A DNA stretch of 64,000 nucleotides from Leucobacter sp. 7(1) (GTDB taxonomy: Bacteria; Actinomycetota; Actinomycetes; Actinomycetales; Microbacteriaceae): assembly GCF_900163635.1 (NCBI RefSeq), contig NZ_FUID01000066.1, forward strand, positions 62,001-126,000, read 5' to 3'. Of this stretch, positions 46,135 through 54,806 are shown piece after piece. The translations under genes were made by a program, and so were the position numbers. The stretch's first letter is position 1. Each line of letters begins with the position of its first letter. The notes under the pieces were generated by a model that searched no databases, had not been told where the DNA came from, and saw only the letters and a program-made list of their open reading frames with translations.

Positions 46135-47583
46135 CTAGCGGGTTCCCTGCTTGATGCGCGTGGTGAGCTCGGTGACCTGGTTGTAAATCGAGCGACGCTC
46201 CGCGATGAGCTGGGAGATCTTCTTGTGTGCGTACATCACAGTCGTGTGATCGCGACCTCCGAAAAGCTGCCCGATCTTGGGGAGTGAAAGCGGAGTGAGT
46301 TCACGACAGAGGTACATCGCGATCTGTCGGGCCGTTGCGATTTGCTGGGCGCGTGTTGGGCCGTACAGGTCGTCGACTGAAAGGTCGAAGTACTCTGCGG
46401 TGCGACTGATGATGTCCGAGGGGAGTACCTCGTTGTCGGCGTCAAGCGTGATGAGGTCTTTCAGGACCGTGTGCACGAGTGGCATGTCAATTCGCTGCTG
46501 ATTGAGGCTCGCATACGCCGTCACGCGAATCAGCGTCCCCTCAAGCTCACGGATGTTCGAAGAGAACTTGCTCGCGATGAACTCGAGAATGCTGTGGTCG
46601 ATCTCGAGGTTCTCGCGCTGTGCCTTTTTCCGGAGAATTGCAATTCGGGTCTCAAGGTCGGGGACCTGAATATCGGTGAGGAGTCCCCACTCGAACCGGG
46701 AGAGCATCCGCTCCTCGAATCCACGGAGCTGCTTGGGCTGCACATCACTCGTAATCACGACCTGCTTGTTGTGGTCATGCAGGGTGTTGAACGTGTGGAA
46801 AAACGCCTCCTGGGTTTCCACCTTGTCTTCAAGGAACTGAATATCGTCCACGAGCAAGATGTCAACGCTCCGGTAGCGGGCGTGGAACGCGGCGCCTTGA
46901 TTATTCGCAATGGAATTAATGAAGTCGTTCGTGAAGTCCTCAGAGCTAACGTAACGAACACGCACATCTGGGAATAGTTCCCGCGCATAGTGACCAATGG
47001 CGTGCAACAGGTGGGTCTTCCCAAGTCCTGAATCACCGTAAATGAAGAGGGGGTTGTACGCACGCGCTGGCGCCTCGGCCACAGCAACAGCCGCGGCATG
47101 AGCGAAGCGGTTGGACTGCCCGATCACGAAGCTGTCGAAGCGGTACTTCTCGTTCAGTCGGCTATCCCCCGCGTCATCGCCGCCGTGACGGCCGCGAGGC
47201 TCAATGAGCGGACGGGTGGGCTCGGGGCGCGGCGGGACACCGTCATCAAAACTCGATGTGCCACTCGCGGTACTGACCGTCGCTGGGGCCTGCGGCTCCG
47301 GCTCGATATCGGGGTGGGCGTCTTCATCGACGATCACCACAAAGTTCTGGATTTCCTGAGCCTCCGGGATCGCGGCGATCGCCTGCATGATCGCGGGGCG
47401 GAGCCGGTTCTCCAGAAGCTTGAGGGTGAACTCGAGCTGCACCGCGAGATACAGCGTCCCCGCGGCGATTCCGCGCGGCAACGCGAGCGCCAACTGGGCG
47501 CCAACGGCGGGTCCTACTGCGGGATCCTGCATTACCGATTGGGTAACGCGGTCCCAGACCTCTTGTACTTCGTCCTCTGTCAC
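46135..47583 (-). CDS. dnaA: Chromosomal replication initiator DnaA
   Basis: 482 residues. Domain I ~1-90, a Pro/Gly-rich linker, AAA+ domain III with Walker A GDSGLGKTHLLHA and Walker B ILLVDDIQFLED, and domain IV with the DNA-binding signature FGGRDHTTVMYAHKKI. Binds DnaA boxes on both sides of its gene and opens the origin. 482 residues is within the actinobacterial range (domain II length varies). Confidence 0.97.
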   Translation of the reverse strand: MTEDEVQEVWDRVTQSVMQDPAVGPAVGAQLALALPRGIAAGTLYLAVQLEFTLKLLENRLRPAIMQAIAAIPEAQEIQNFVVIVDEDAHPDIEPEPQAPATVSTASGTSSFDDGVPPRPEPTRPLIEPRGRHGGDDAGDSRLNEKYRFDSFVIGQSNRFAHAAAVAVAEAPARAYNPLFIYGDSGLGKTHLLHAIGHYARELFPDVRVRYVSSEDFTNDFINSIANNQGAAFHARYRSVDILLVDDIQFLEDKVETQEAFFHTFNTLHDHNKQVVITSDVQPKQLRGFEERMLSRFEWGLLTDIQVPDLETRIAILRKKAQRENLEIDHSILEFIASKFSSNIRELEGTLIRVTAYASLNQQRIDMPLVHTVLKDLITLDADNEVLPSDIISRTAEYFDLSVDDLYGPTRAQQIATARQIAMYLCRELTPLSLPKIGQLFGGRDHTTVMYAHKKISQLIAERRSIYNQVTELTTRIKQGTR

Positions 47584-47935
47584 GCAGGTACCCGGCTCGA
47601 TCGTGGTGGGCTGTGGGGAATGTTATACCCAATCTTATCCACAAGGCGAACCGCGCGAATATGCGGTAAAACCTGCTGGGTAGGTCGGTGTGGGTACGTC
47701 TGAGGACACGTTAGTCACAGATTTGTCCACAGGCAAGTCTCCTGGTCACCCGGGCCAAGTTGGAGACGCGCACGAGCGGCGCCTGTGAGTGGGGGCCCAC
47801 CGCCCTTTTGACGGGAAGCGAGATAGGGCGTAGAGTAAATACCTTGTATGGGTGAACTGTCGCCCGTCCCAGATCCGACTTCCTCGACGACACTGAGCTT
47901 CGGGGATCAGTTCCATAAGTCACGGAGTCTTCAAC
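47584..47935. promoter_or_regulatory. dnaA-rpmH intergenic region
   Basis: 352 bases with two strong DnaA boxes, TTATCCACA (47635-47643) and TTGTCCACA (47723-47731), suited to autoregulation of dnaA and origin function. The right part should hold the rpmH promoter and leader. No open frame looks coding. Confidence 0.65.
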
Positions 47936-48073
47936 ATGAGCAAGCGTACTTTCCAGCCCAACAACCGCCGTCGCGCCAAGGTGCACGGCTTCCGTGCCCG
48001 CATGCGCACCCGCGCCGGCCGCGCAATTGTTGCTGCGCGCCGCGGCAAGGGCCGCAGCAAGCTCACCGCATAA
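47936..48073 (+). CDS. rpmH: Large ribosomal subunit protein bL34
   Basis: 45 residues, highly basic: [19 protein letters not shown], then [18 protein letters not shown]. Textbook L34 of normal length; a 50S component. Starts the rpmH-rnpA-yidD-yidC-jag-rsmG-parA-parB series on the plus strand. Confidence 0.97.
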   Translation: MSKRTFQPNNRRRAKVHGFRARMRTRAGRAIVAARRGKGRSKLTA

Positions 48074-48094
48074 TTCGTTCGTCCCAGGAGTACC

Positions 48095-48457
48095 ATGCCT
48101 GCCCAGCGGCACCGCGTTACTCGGGGCGATGATTATCGACGGGTCGTTCGATCCGGCTACCGCGTGGGTGGTGCATTTTGCATCACCCACGCGGTTTTGC
48201 GTGAAGCGGGGGAACCTGCCCGCTTTGGCTTCATCGTGTCGAAGGCCGTCGGCAATGCAGTGCAGCGAAATCTCGTGAGGCGCCGTCTCAAAACGATTGC
48301 GGAGCGACGAATCGCTGCTGGAATGAGTGGCCTCGACATCGTCTTTCGAGCCCTTCCGGCAATCCTGGACCCAGAGTTCGCGGATCTCGAGCGTGAAGTC
48401 AATCGCGCGCTCACCCGCGTCGAGGCGCGTCTGGCCCCCGATCAAGGCCCATCATGA
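48095..48457 (+). CDS. rnpA: Ribonuclease P protein component
   Basis: 120 residues. Family signature RFGFIVSKAVGNAVQRNLVR near residues 43-62, binding the RNA subunit that trims tRNA 5' ends. Starts 22 bases after rpmH and overlaps yidD by ATGA. Confidence 0.95.
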   Translation: MPAQRHRVTRGDDYRRVVRSGYRVGGAFCITHAVLREAGEPARFGFIVSKAVGNAVQRNLVRRRLKTIAERRIAAGMSGLDIVFRALPAILDPEFADLEREVNRALTRVEARLAPDQGPS

Positions 48458-48762
48458 TTCGCCTGTTGTCGGAGCTTTGGTTCGCACCGCGAAATCTCGC
48501 GATTGCCATCATGCTCGGATATCGTCGGCTCATCTCCCCCTTGTACGGGCAAGTGTGCAGGTATTATCCATCGTGTTCCCGGTACTCTATGGAGGCCTAC
48601 CAACACTTTGGGCTGACCGCAGGACTGGCACTGACAGTCTGGCGCCTGTTGCGCTGCAATCCTTTTACCTCGGGTGGAATCGATGACGTTCCCACTCGGA
48701 AACACGAGAACTTTGTGATTAACTCGCGCGGCTTTGTCCGCCCCATCGAGCGAAAGGCCTAA
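48454..48762 (+). CDS. yidD: Membrane protein insertion efficiency factor YidD
   Basis: 102 residues with the conserved YRRLISPLYGQVCRYYPSCS and SRYSMEAYQHFG segments, including the three family cysteines. Membrane-associated helper of YidC-dependent insertion, encoded directly before yidC. Confidence 0.95.
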   Translation: MIRLLSELWFAPRNLAIAIMLGYRRLISPLYGQVCRYYPSCSRYSMEAYQHFGLTAGLALTVWRLLRCNPFTSGGIDDVPTRKHENFVINSRGFVRPIERKA

Positions 48763-48766
48763 CGCG

Positions 48767-49714
48767 GTGGATTTCTTCGAGACAATACTCTGGCCACTGC
48801 GATGGCTCGTTGAGCTCGTTCTTGCGGTGTGGCACCAGGCGCTCACCTGGCTGGGCATGGAGGCCGCTTCCGGGCTCACCTGGGTGCTTTCCATCGTTGG
48901 ACTCGTGATCGTGGTGCGGTCCGCGCTCATTCCGGTGACGGTGCGGCAGATCAAGTCGCAGCGCCGCATGATGGACCTGGCACCGGAAATGAAGAAGGTC
49001 CAGGACAAATACAAGAACAAGAAGGACCAGTACTCTCGCGAGGCCATGAGCCGCGAGACGATGGCGCTGTACAAGAAGCACGGGACCAACCCGTTTGCGT
49101 CGTGTCTGCCCATGCTGATCCAGATGCCCGTCTTCTTCTCGTTGTTCTACGTGCTCCGCCACGCCTCGGAGAATAAGACCGGCATTGGCTTCATGACAAA
49201 GGATCTGACCCAGAGCTTCAATGAGGCCTCTGTGTTTGGCGCTCCGCTGAAAATGAACTTCACCCAGGGCTGGGAGACCGGAAACTGGGTGGTCGTGATC
49301 CTGCTCGGGATCATTGTCGTCTTCATGATTGCATCGCAGTTCTTCACGCAGCTGCAGATCATGTCGAAGAATGTCTCCGACGAGACCAAGAACTCCCCGA
49401 TGTACCGCCAGCAGCGCATCCTGCTCTACATCATCCCCTTCGCGTTCCTGTTCTCCGGCGTCACCTTCCCGCTCGCCCTGAACGTCTACTGGATGACCTC
49501 GAACGTGTGGACCATGGGCCAGCAGTTCATCGTGATTCGCAACATGCCCACGCCCGGAAGTGAGGCGTGGCGGGCTCGCCAGGCTCGTCTCAAGGCCAAG
49601 GGGAAGCTGACCGACGAAGAGGTCCGTGTACTCGACGCACAGACGCCGACCAAGGCTGAGGGCCAGCGGCAGCAGCCGGTCAGCTCGAAGCGCGCGAAGA
49701 AGAAGGGCAAGTGA
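48767..49714 (+). CDS. yidC: Membrane protein insertase YidC
   Basis: 315 residues from GTG 48767 after AAAGG. Five membrane spans; conserved RSALIPVTVRQIKSQRRM with the functional Arg near residue 64, and GTNPFASCLPMLIQMPVFFS in the middle. Inserts membrane proteins with or without Sec. C-terminus is lysine-rich (SSKRAKKKGK), fitting ribosome contact. Coupled to jag by GTGA. Confidence 0.95.
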   Translation: MDFFETILWPLRWLVELVLAVWHQALTWLGMEAASGLTWVLSIVGLVIVVRSALIPVTVRQIKSQRRMMDLAPEMKKVQDKYKNKKDQYSREAMSRETMALYKKHGTNPFASCLPMLIQMPVFFSLFYVLRHASENKTGIGFMTKDLTQSFNEASVFGAPLKMNFTQGWETGNWVVVILLGIIVVFMIASQFFTQLQIMSKNVSDETKNSPMYRQQRILLYIIPFAFLFSGVTFPLALNVYWMTSNVWTMGQQFIVIRNMPTPGSEAWRARQARLKAKGKLTDEEVRVLDAQTPTKAEGQRQQPVSSKRAKKKGK

Positions 49715-50223
49715 TCTCACCCGTGAGCACCGAACACGACACCCCCGTTGCTGAGGGTGACCTCAGCCTCGCAGAACTCGAATCCGACGGCGATCTCGCG
49801 GCTGACTATGTCGAGGGCCTCCTCGACATCGCGGATCTCGACGGCGACATCGATATTGATGTGGCAAACGGCCGCGCCTATGTCTCGGTAACCGGCGGCG
49901 GCGACGAGCTCGATCGCCTCGCTGCTCCCGACACAGTCCAGGCCCTGCAGGATCTGACGCGCCTCGCTGTGCAGGCCAAGACCGGCCGATTCTCACGACT
50001 CATTATTGATGTCGGTGGATCACGCGATGCCCGGGCGATCGAACTCAAGGGAATGGTCGACGCCGCGGTTGCACAGATCGCCGCAGGCCGCACCGAGGTG
50101 GAACTCGAGCCGATGTCCTCATACGAGCGCAAGTTGGTGCACGACGAGGTTGCGGAACGGGGCTACCTTTCGGAGTCGCGTGGCGAGGGCCGTGATCGGC
50201 GCCTCGTGATCAGTCGGGCGTGA
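49711..50223 (+). CDS. jag: Jag/KhpB-type KH-R3H RNA-binding protein
   Basis: 170 residues. Acidic N-terminus, KH-like middle (QALQDLTRLAVQAKTGRFSR), and C-terminal R3H domain (SYERKLVHDEVAERGYLS with the following basic segment). Binds RNA and affects cell-wall and division gene expression in Gram-positives. GTG start overlaps yidC by four bases. Confidence 0.92.
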   Translation: MISPVSTEHDTPVAEGDLSLAELESDGDLAADYVEGLLDIADLDGDIDIDVANGRAYVSVTGGGDELDRLAAPDTVQALQDLTRLAVQAKTGRFSRLIIDVGGSRDARAIELKGMVDAAVAQIAAGRTEVELEPMSSYERKLVHDEVAERGYLSESRGEGRDRRLVISRA

Positions 50224-50239
50224 GGCCTTGAATGAACCG

Positions 50240-50253
50240 GTTTCACGTGAAAC
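50240..50253. promoter_or_regulatory. parS site upstream of rsmG
   Basis: Exact palindrome GTTTCACGTGAAAC, lying between jag and the preferred rsmG start, within 700 bases of parA. Confidence 0.88.
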
Positions 50254-50269
50254 TCCCGGGGTGCACACG

Positions 50270-50923
50270 ATGACTACTTCCGATCACCCCACGGTGGAAC
50301 TCGAGCCGAGCGCCGCGATCGACATCGCGGGCGACCGTATTGAGCCGCTCCGCGCATTCGCGGCTGATCTGGCAGAGCGCGGTGAGGAGCTCGGGCTCAT
50401 TGGGCCGCTTGAACTTCCGCGACTCTGGACCCGGCACCTGCTGAACAGTGCCGTACTCGCCCCCCTCGTTCGTGAGGGTGGGCGGGTCGCCGATATCGGG
50501 ACAGGGGGCGGTATGCCCGGTCTCGTCCTCGCAATCATCCGCCCGGACGCGCGCTTCTTGTTGATTGAACCGATGGAGCGTCGGTGCAACTGGCTGACCG
50601 AGCAGATCCAGCGACTGGGACTCGACAACGCTGAGGTGCGCCGTGGCCGCGCCGAAGAATTTCACGACGCCTTCGAGGTGGACCAGGTCACCGCTCGCGC
50701 GGTCACCGCGCTGCGCAAGCTTGTCCCCATCACGGCACCGTTGCTCCGAGACGGGGGCGAGATGCTGTTCCTGAAGGGCCTTTCGGTGGAGACCGAGATT
50801 GAGGCTGCGGCGAAGGTGCTCCGGAAGCACCGCGCCAGCGATATCCGGGTCGAAGAACTCGGTGCGGGCCAGCTTGCAGAGACGACGCGGGTGTTTCGGG
50901 CTACGATCAGAAGCCATGACTGA
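50270..50923 (+). CDS. rsmG: 16S rRNA (guanine-527-N7) methyltransferase RsmG
   Basis: 217 residues from ATG 50270. A TTG start at 50228 would add 14 codons but those would translate the parS palindrome, so the ATG is preferred. SAM-binding motif ADIGTGGGMPGLVLAI near residue 75. Methylates G527 of 16S rRNA; its loss gives low-level streptomycin resistance in many bacteria. Overlaps parA by 8 bases. Confidence 0.92.
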   Translation: MTTSDHPTVELEPSAAIDIAGDRIEPLRAFAADLAERGEELGLIGPLELPRLWTRHLLNSAVLAPLVREGGRVADIGTGGGMPGLVLAIIRPDARFLLIEPMERRCNWLTEQIQRLGLDNAEVRRGRAEEFHDAFEVDQVTARAVTALRKLVPITAPLLRDGGEMLFLKGLSVETEIEAAAKVLRKHRASDIRVEELGAGQLAETTRVFRATIRSHD

Positions 50924-51821
50924 TTCAGAGAAGTCGTTAGTCGGCGATCACCTCGTCGACAAGATTCGGCGACGCCGCAAACTCGCCGAAACGGTATCCC
51001 CGCTCCCCTCGGAGACGCGGATCATCACGGTGTCGAATCAAAAGGGCGGCGTGGGGAAGACCACGACGACAGTCAACCTCGCCGCGGCACTTGCCCGTCG
51101 CGGGGCTCGCGTGTTGGTGATCGACCTTGACCCACAGGGGAACGCCTCAACTGCGCTCGGTGTGCTACACCGCCCCGAAGTCACAAGTGTGTATGACGTG
51201 CTCCTGGGCGACAGTGGCCTAGCGGACGCGCTGCAGCCCACGACGGACCATGAGAACCTGTGGTGCGTTCCCTCGACGATTAATCTCGCGGGCGCGGAGA
51301 TCGAGCTCGTTTCGTTGGTGGCGCGTGAACAACGGCTACGCACTGCACTGCAGAGCTTCCTCGACGAGGCCGAAGAGATGTACCACTATGTGTTCATCGA
51401 TTGCCCGCCGTCACTCGGGCTGCTTACCGTCAACGCATTCGTCGCGGCGAATGAGGTGTTGATCCCGATCCAGTGCGAGTATTACGCGCTGGAAGGCCTC
51501 AGCCAGCTCCTCGGAAATATCCAGCTGATCCAGAAGCATCTGAATCCCGGACTGGACATCTCGACGATTCTGCTGACGATGTACGATGCGCGGACGAACC
51601 TGGCTCAGGAAGTCGCCAGAGAAGTGCGCACACACTTCCCAGAAAAGGTGTTGAGTGCTGTAATTCCCCGGTCCGTGCGAATTTCCGAAGCACCCAGCTA
51701 CGGCCAAACCGTCCACGCATATGACGGCGCCTCCATTGGGGCGTTGGCGTATCTCGAAGCCGCGGCAGAAGTCGCCGAGCGCGGCGCAGATGTTGGATCT
51801 TCGACAGAGAGGCGCGATTGA
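50916..51821 (+). CDS. parA: Chromosome-partitioning ATPase ParA
   Basis: 301 residues, ATG 50916. Deviant Walker A SNQKGGVGKTTTTVNLA, then VIDLDPQGNASTALG and FIDCPPSLGLLT. Moves ParB-bound origins along the nucleoid. The ~45-residue N-terminal lead is charged. Stop shares a base with the parB start. Confidence 0.95.
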   Translation: MTDSEKSLVGDHLVDKIRRRRKLAETVSPLPSETRIITVSNQKGGVGKTTTTVNLAAALARRGARVLVIDLDPQGNASTALGVLHRPEVTSVYDVLLGDSGLADALQPTTDHENLWCVPSTINLAGAEIELVSLVAREQRLRTALQSFLDEAEEMYHYVFIDCPPSLGLLTVNAFVAANEVLIPIQCEYYALEGLSQLLGNIQLIQKHLNPGLDISTILLTMYDARTNLAQEVAREVRTHFPEKVLSAVIPRSVRISEAPSYGQTVHAYDGASIGALAYLEAAAEVAERGADVGSSTERRD

Positions 51822-52822
51822 TGGCAACGAAGAAGCGAAGCGGCCTGGGCCGCGGTATTGGGGCACTCATTCCCGAAGCCCCCACCACCGGGGAACGCCC
51901 CGTAGATGTATTCTTCCCGGCGGCCACCCCGGCGGACGCCCCGGCGGGCGTCTCTGCGGACGCTGACACCGCCGCGGATGCCACTACCGAGCCGGCACTG
52001 CAGGAGGTGCCCGGAGCGCGACTGACCAGGCTCGCGCTCGGGGACATCATGCCCAACCGCGTGCAACCGCGTACCGAGTTTGACGAGGAAGCTCTCGCCG
52101 AGCTCACCCACAGCGTCCGCGAGTTCGGTGTGTTCCAGCCGATTGTCGTCCGTGAGATTGAACCCGCGCCGAAATCAGGTCCGCGCTACGAGATCATCAT
52201 GGGTGAGCGCCGTTTCCGCGCGTCAACCCAGGCCGGCCTCGACACGATTCCCGCGATCATTCGCAGCACCGCCGACGAGCACATGTTGCGCGACGCGCTG
52301 CTTGAGAACCTGCACCGCGCCCAGCTGAATCCGTTGGAAGAGGCCTCAGCCTACCAACAGCTCCTCGCCGACTTTGGGATCACCCAGGAACAGCTGGCTG
52401 AGCGCATTGGCCGCTCGCGCCCGCAGATCTCGAACACGATCCGGCTCCTGCGACTGCCGGAACCCGTGCAAGCGCGGGTCGCGGCGGGCGTGCTCACTGC
52501 CGGCCATGCGCGAGCGATCCTCTCCCACGACGGCGATGGCGACTCGATGCAGCGCCTGGCCGACAAGATCGTGAACGAGGGACTCTCCGTGCGGGCGGCT
52601 GAGGCCGCCGCCGCTGAGGGGGCGGCCCGGAAGAGCCCGAAGGCGCGTGCCGGCGGCGTGCAGGCCCAGCTCGGCGAGATCGCCGATCGGCTCGGCGATC
52701 GCTTTGATACTCGGGTGGCGGTGAAGCTGGGCGCGAAGAAGGGACAGATTGTCATCGACTTCGCGACGATTGCGGATCTGAAGCGCATCCTTTCAGAGCT
52801 CGGCGACCCGGGATTTAGCTGA
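51821..52822 (+). CDS. parB: Chromosome-partitioning protein ParB
   Basis: 333 residues, ATG 51821 (TGATG overlap). Begins KKRSGLGRGIGALIPE, the ParA-interacting end. CTP-binding/ParB-N core with box II region LLENLHRAQLNPLEEA, then the helix-turn-helix GITQEQLAERIGRSRPQISN that reads parS, and a C-terminal dimer domain. At least three parS-like sites are nearby. Confidence 0.95.
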   Translation: MATKKRSGLGRGIGALIPEAPTTGERPVDVFFPAATPADAPAGVSADADTAADATTEPALQEVPGARLTRLALGDIMPNRVQPRTEFDEEALAELTHSVREFGVFQPIVVREIEPAPKSGPRYEIIMGERRFRASTQAGLDTIPAIIRSTADEHMLRDALLENLHRAQLNPLEEASAYQQLLADFGITQEQLAERIGRSRPQISNTIRLLRLPEPVQARVAAGVLTAGHARAILSHDGDGDSMQRLADKIVNEGLSVRAAEAAAAEGAARKSPKARAGGVQAQLGEIADRLGDRFDTRVAVKLGAKKGQIVIDFATIADLKRILSELGDPGFS

Positions 52823-52885
52823 GCTACCTCACAGCGGTAGGCCCGAGACGTGGCGGTGCGCCATCGGCTGTGATTGACTGGCGCC

Positions 52886-53356
52886 ATGAGCGACGCCCCT
52901 CGAATCATCAGCGCGGAACGTCTCGTGGCCGCGCGCCCGACAACCCTGTTCGCCCTCATCGCTGATCCGTCCCAGCAGCCTCGCTGGGACGGCAACGAGA
53001 ATCTTGCGCGGGCCGCCCCCGGGCAGCGAGTACACGCGGTTGGCGACGTGTTTGTGATGACAAACGTCGGCGACCGGGTGCGAGAAAATCGCATCGTTGA
53101 GTTCGTGGAGGGTGAGCGCATCGCCTGGCTCCCCTCACCCGTCGGTGAAGCGGCGCCGGGACACCTGTGGCGGTGGGAACTTGAAACAACGGCCGGTGGC
53201 ACCCTGGTGCGGCACACATATGACTGGAGTGGGCTCACCGACACCACCCGTTTTGCTCGGGCTCAGGCGAACACTGTCGAGGGGTTGGCAGCCTCGATCG
53301 ACAGGCTCGCCGCTCTCGCGGAGCAGCTTGAGACAGGGCAGTCCGCGGCAGGCTAG
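52886..53356 (+). CDS. SRPBCC-family protein
   Basis: 156 residues, ATG 52886. START/polyketide-cyclase-like fold: begins with ISAERLVAARPTTLFALIAD and ends with a long helix (NTVEGLAASIDRLAALAEQL); WRWELETTAGGTLV and VRHTYDWSGL are typical strands. Binds an unknown hydrophobic ligand. Stands alone between parB and a terminator. Confidence 0.82.
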   Translation: MSDAPRIISAERLVAARPTTLFALIADPSQQPRWDGNENLARAAPGQRVHAVGDVFVMTNVGDRVRENRIVEFVEGERIAWLPSPVGEAAPGHLWRWELETTAGGTLVRHTYDWSGLTDTTRFARAQANTVEGLAASIDRLAALAEQLETGQSAAG

Positions 53357-53363
53357 AACGTGC

Positions 53364-53400
53364 GAAGGGCCGGCGGATCCACTGGATCCGCCGGCCCTTC
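53364..53400. terminator. Bidirectional terminator between SRPBCC gene and trxA
   Basis: GAAGGGCCGGCGGATCC and GGATCCGCCGGCCCTTC form a 17-bp perfect stem around a three-base loop, between convergent genes. Confidence 0.8.
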
Positions 53401-53415
53401 ACACGCGTGTGTTGC

Positions 53416-53739
53416 TTAGATAATCCCGGCGAGGTGCTCCTCGATCATCGGCTTTGGCATAGCGCCGATGATCTCACGGACCTCTTCGCCGCCCTTGAAC
53501 ACCTTCATCGCGGGGATCGAGGTGATTCGGTACTGCGCAGCGAGGTTCGGGTTCTCGTCGACGTTGAGCTTGACGATTCGAATCTTGCCGTCCTGCTCAG
53601 CGGCAATCTGATCGAGGATCGGCGCCACCGCGCGGCAGGGGCCGCACCAGGCTGCCCAGAAGTCCACGAGGACGGGGATATCGCTCTGCAGTACGACCTT
53701 CTCGAAGGTCTGCTCGTCGACGTTAATGGGTTCGGTCAT
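53416..53739 (-). CDS. trxA: Thioredoxin
   Basis: 107 residues with active-site WCGPC in VDFWAAWCGPCRAVAP and cis-Pro region ITSIPAMKVFKGG. Reduces disulfides in cytoplasmic proteins; recharged by the thioredoxin reductase encoded 38 bases upstream. Confidence 0.96.
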   Translation of the reverse strand: MTEPINVDEQTFEKVVLQSDIPVLVDFWAAWCGPCRAVAPILDQIAAEQDGKIRIVKLNVDENPNLAAQYRITSIPAMKVFKGGEEVREIIGAMPKPMIEEHLAGII

Positions 53740-53777
53740 GATGACTCCTTCAGGCGTGCGAGATATGAATGGGTGGC

Positions 53778-54731
53778 TTATGCCGAGGCCAGGGCCGCGG
53801 TCTGTGCCTGCTCGAGTGCGGCGAGGTAGTGCTCCGCGTCGAGGGCGGCAACGGTGCCTGATGCGGCCGCAGTGACCGCCTGGCGGTAGTTCGGGTCGGT
53901 GACGTCACCAGCAGCGAAGACGCCGGCCGCGGAGGTCCGCGAGCTACGCCCCTCGACTGCAATGGTGCCCTCGTCGGTCAGGTCAAGCTTGCCGTGCACC
54001 AGGTGGGTCCGCGGATCGTTGCCGATTGCCACGAACAGACCGGACAGTTCGAGCTCACGCTCGGTGCCATCAACGGTATCGCGGAGCGTCAGTCCGGACA
54101 CCTCGGTCTCACCGTGGATCGCGGTGACCTCAGAGTTCCACACGAACTCGATCTTCTCGTTATCGAAGGCTCGCTGCTGCATGATCTTCGAGGCCTTGAG
54201 CTCGTCGCGGCGATGAATCACGTAGACCTTGTCGGCGAAGCGCGTGAGGAAGGTCGCCTCCTCCATTGCGGAGTCGCCGCCGCCGACCACGGCGATTGTC
54301 TTCTCACGGAAGAAGAAACCGTCGCAGGTAGCGCACCACGACACCCCGTGTCCGGCGAGACGATCCTCGTCAGCCAGTCCGATCTTGCGGTAGGCCGAGC
54401 CCGTTGCGTAGATCACGGTGAGTGCCTCGTGGACGGATCCGTCGCCAGCCGTGACGCGCTTGACGTCGCCCGAGAAATCAACCTCGGTGATGTCGTCGTA
54501 GCGCACTTCGGTACCGAAACGCTCGGCCTGCTCCTGCATCCGCTGCATGAGTTCCGGCCCCTGGATTCCCTCGGGGAAACCGGGGAAGTTTTCAACCTCG
54601 GTCGTGTTCATCAGCTCGCCACCGACCTCCACCGAGCTCGCGAACAGCACGGGCTTCAGGCCCGCGCGTGCAGCGTAAATGGCGGCGGTGAACCCGGCCG
54701 GGCCGGAACCGATGATGATGATCTGCTGCAT
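53778..54731 (-). CDS. trxB: Thioredoxin reductase (NADPH)
   Basis: 317 residues from ATG 54731 with AAGGAG upstream. FAD motif IIIGSGPAGFTAAIYAARAG, redox pair CATCDG near residue 137, NADPH motif VVGGGDSAMEEA, and C-terminal FAD motif GVFAAGDVTD. Passes electrons from NADPH to thioredoxin. Same transcript as trxA. Confidence 0.96.
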   Translation of the reverse strand: MQQIIIIGSGPAGFTAAIYAARAGLKPVLFASSVEVGGELMNTTEVENFPGFPEGIQGPELMQRMQEQAERFGTEVRYDDITEVDFSGDVKRVTAGDGSVHEALTVIYATGSAYRKIGLADEDRLAGHGVSWCATCDGFFFREKTIAVVGGGDSAMEEATFLTRFADKVYVIHRRDELKASKIMQQRAFDNEKIEFVWNSEVTAIHGETEVSGLTLRDTVDGTERELELSGLFVAIGNDPRTHLVHGKLDLTDEGTIAVEGRSSRTSAAGVFAAGDVTDPNYRQAVTAAASGTVAALDAEHYLAALEQAQTAALASA

Positions 54732-54806
54732 GAGGCTCCTTGCACGCATCGCGGGTGATGCGGCCAGGGAGGCCGCATGGTGGGTATAACCCATCCTAGG
54801 CGTGTG

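Noticed and set aside
50228-50269. TTG 50228 as the rsmG start
   Set aside because: The added codons would translate the parS palindrome and are not family-like; ATG 50270 is better placed.
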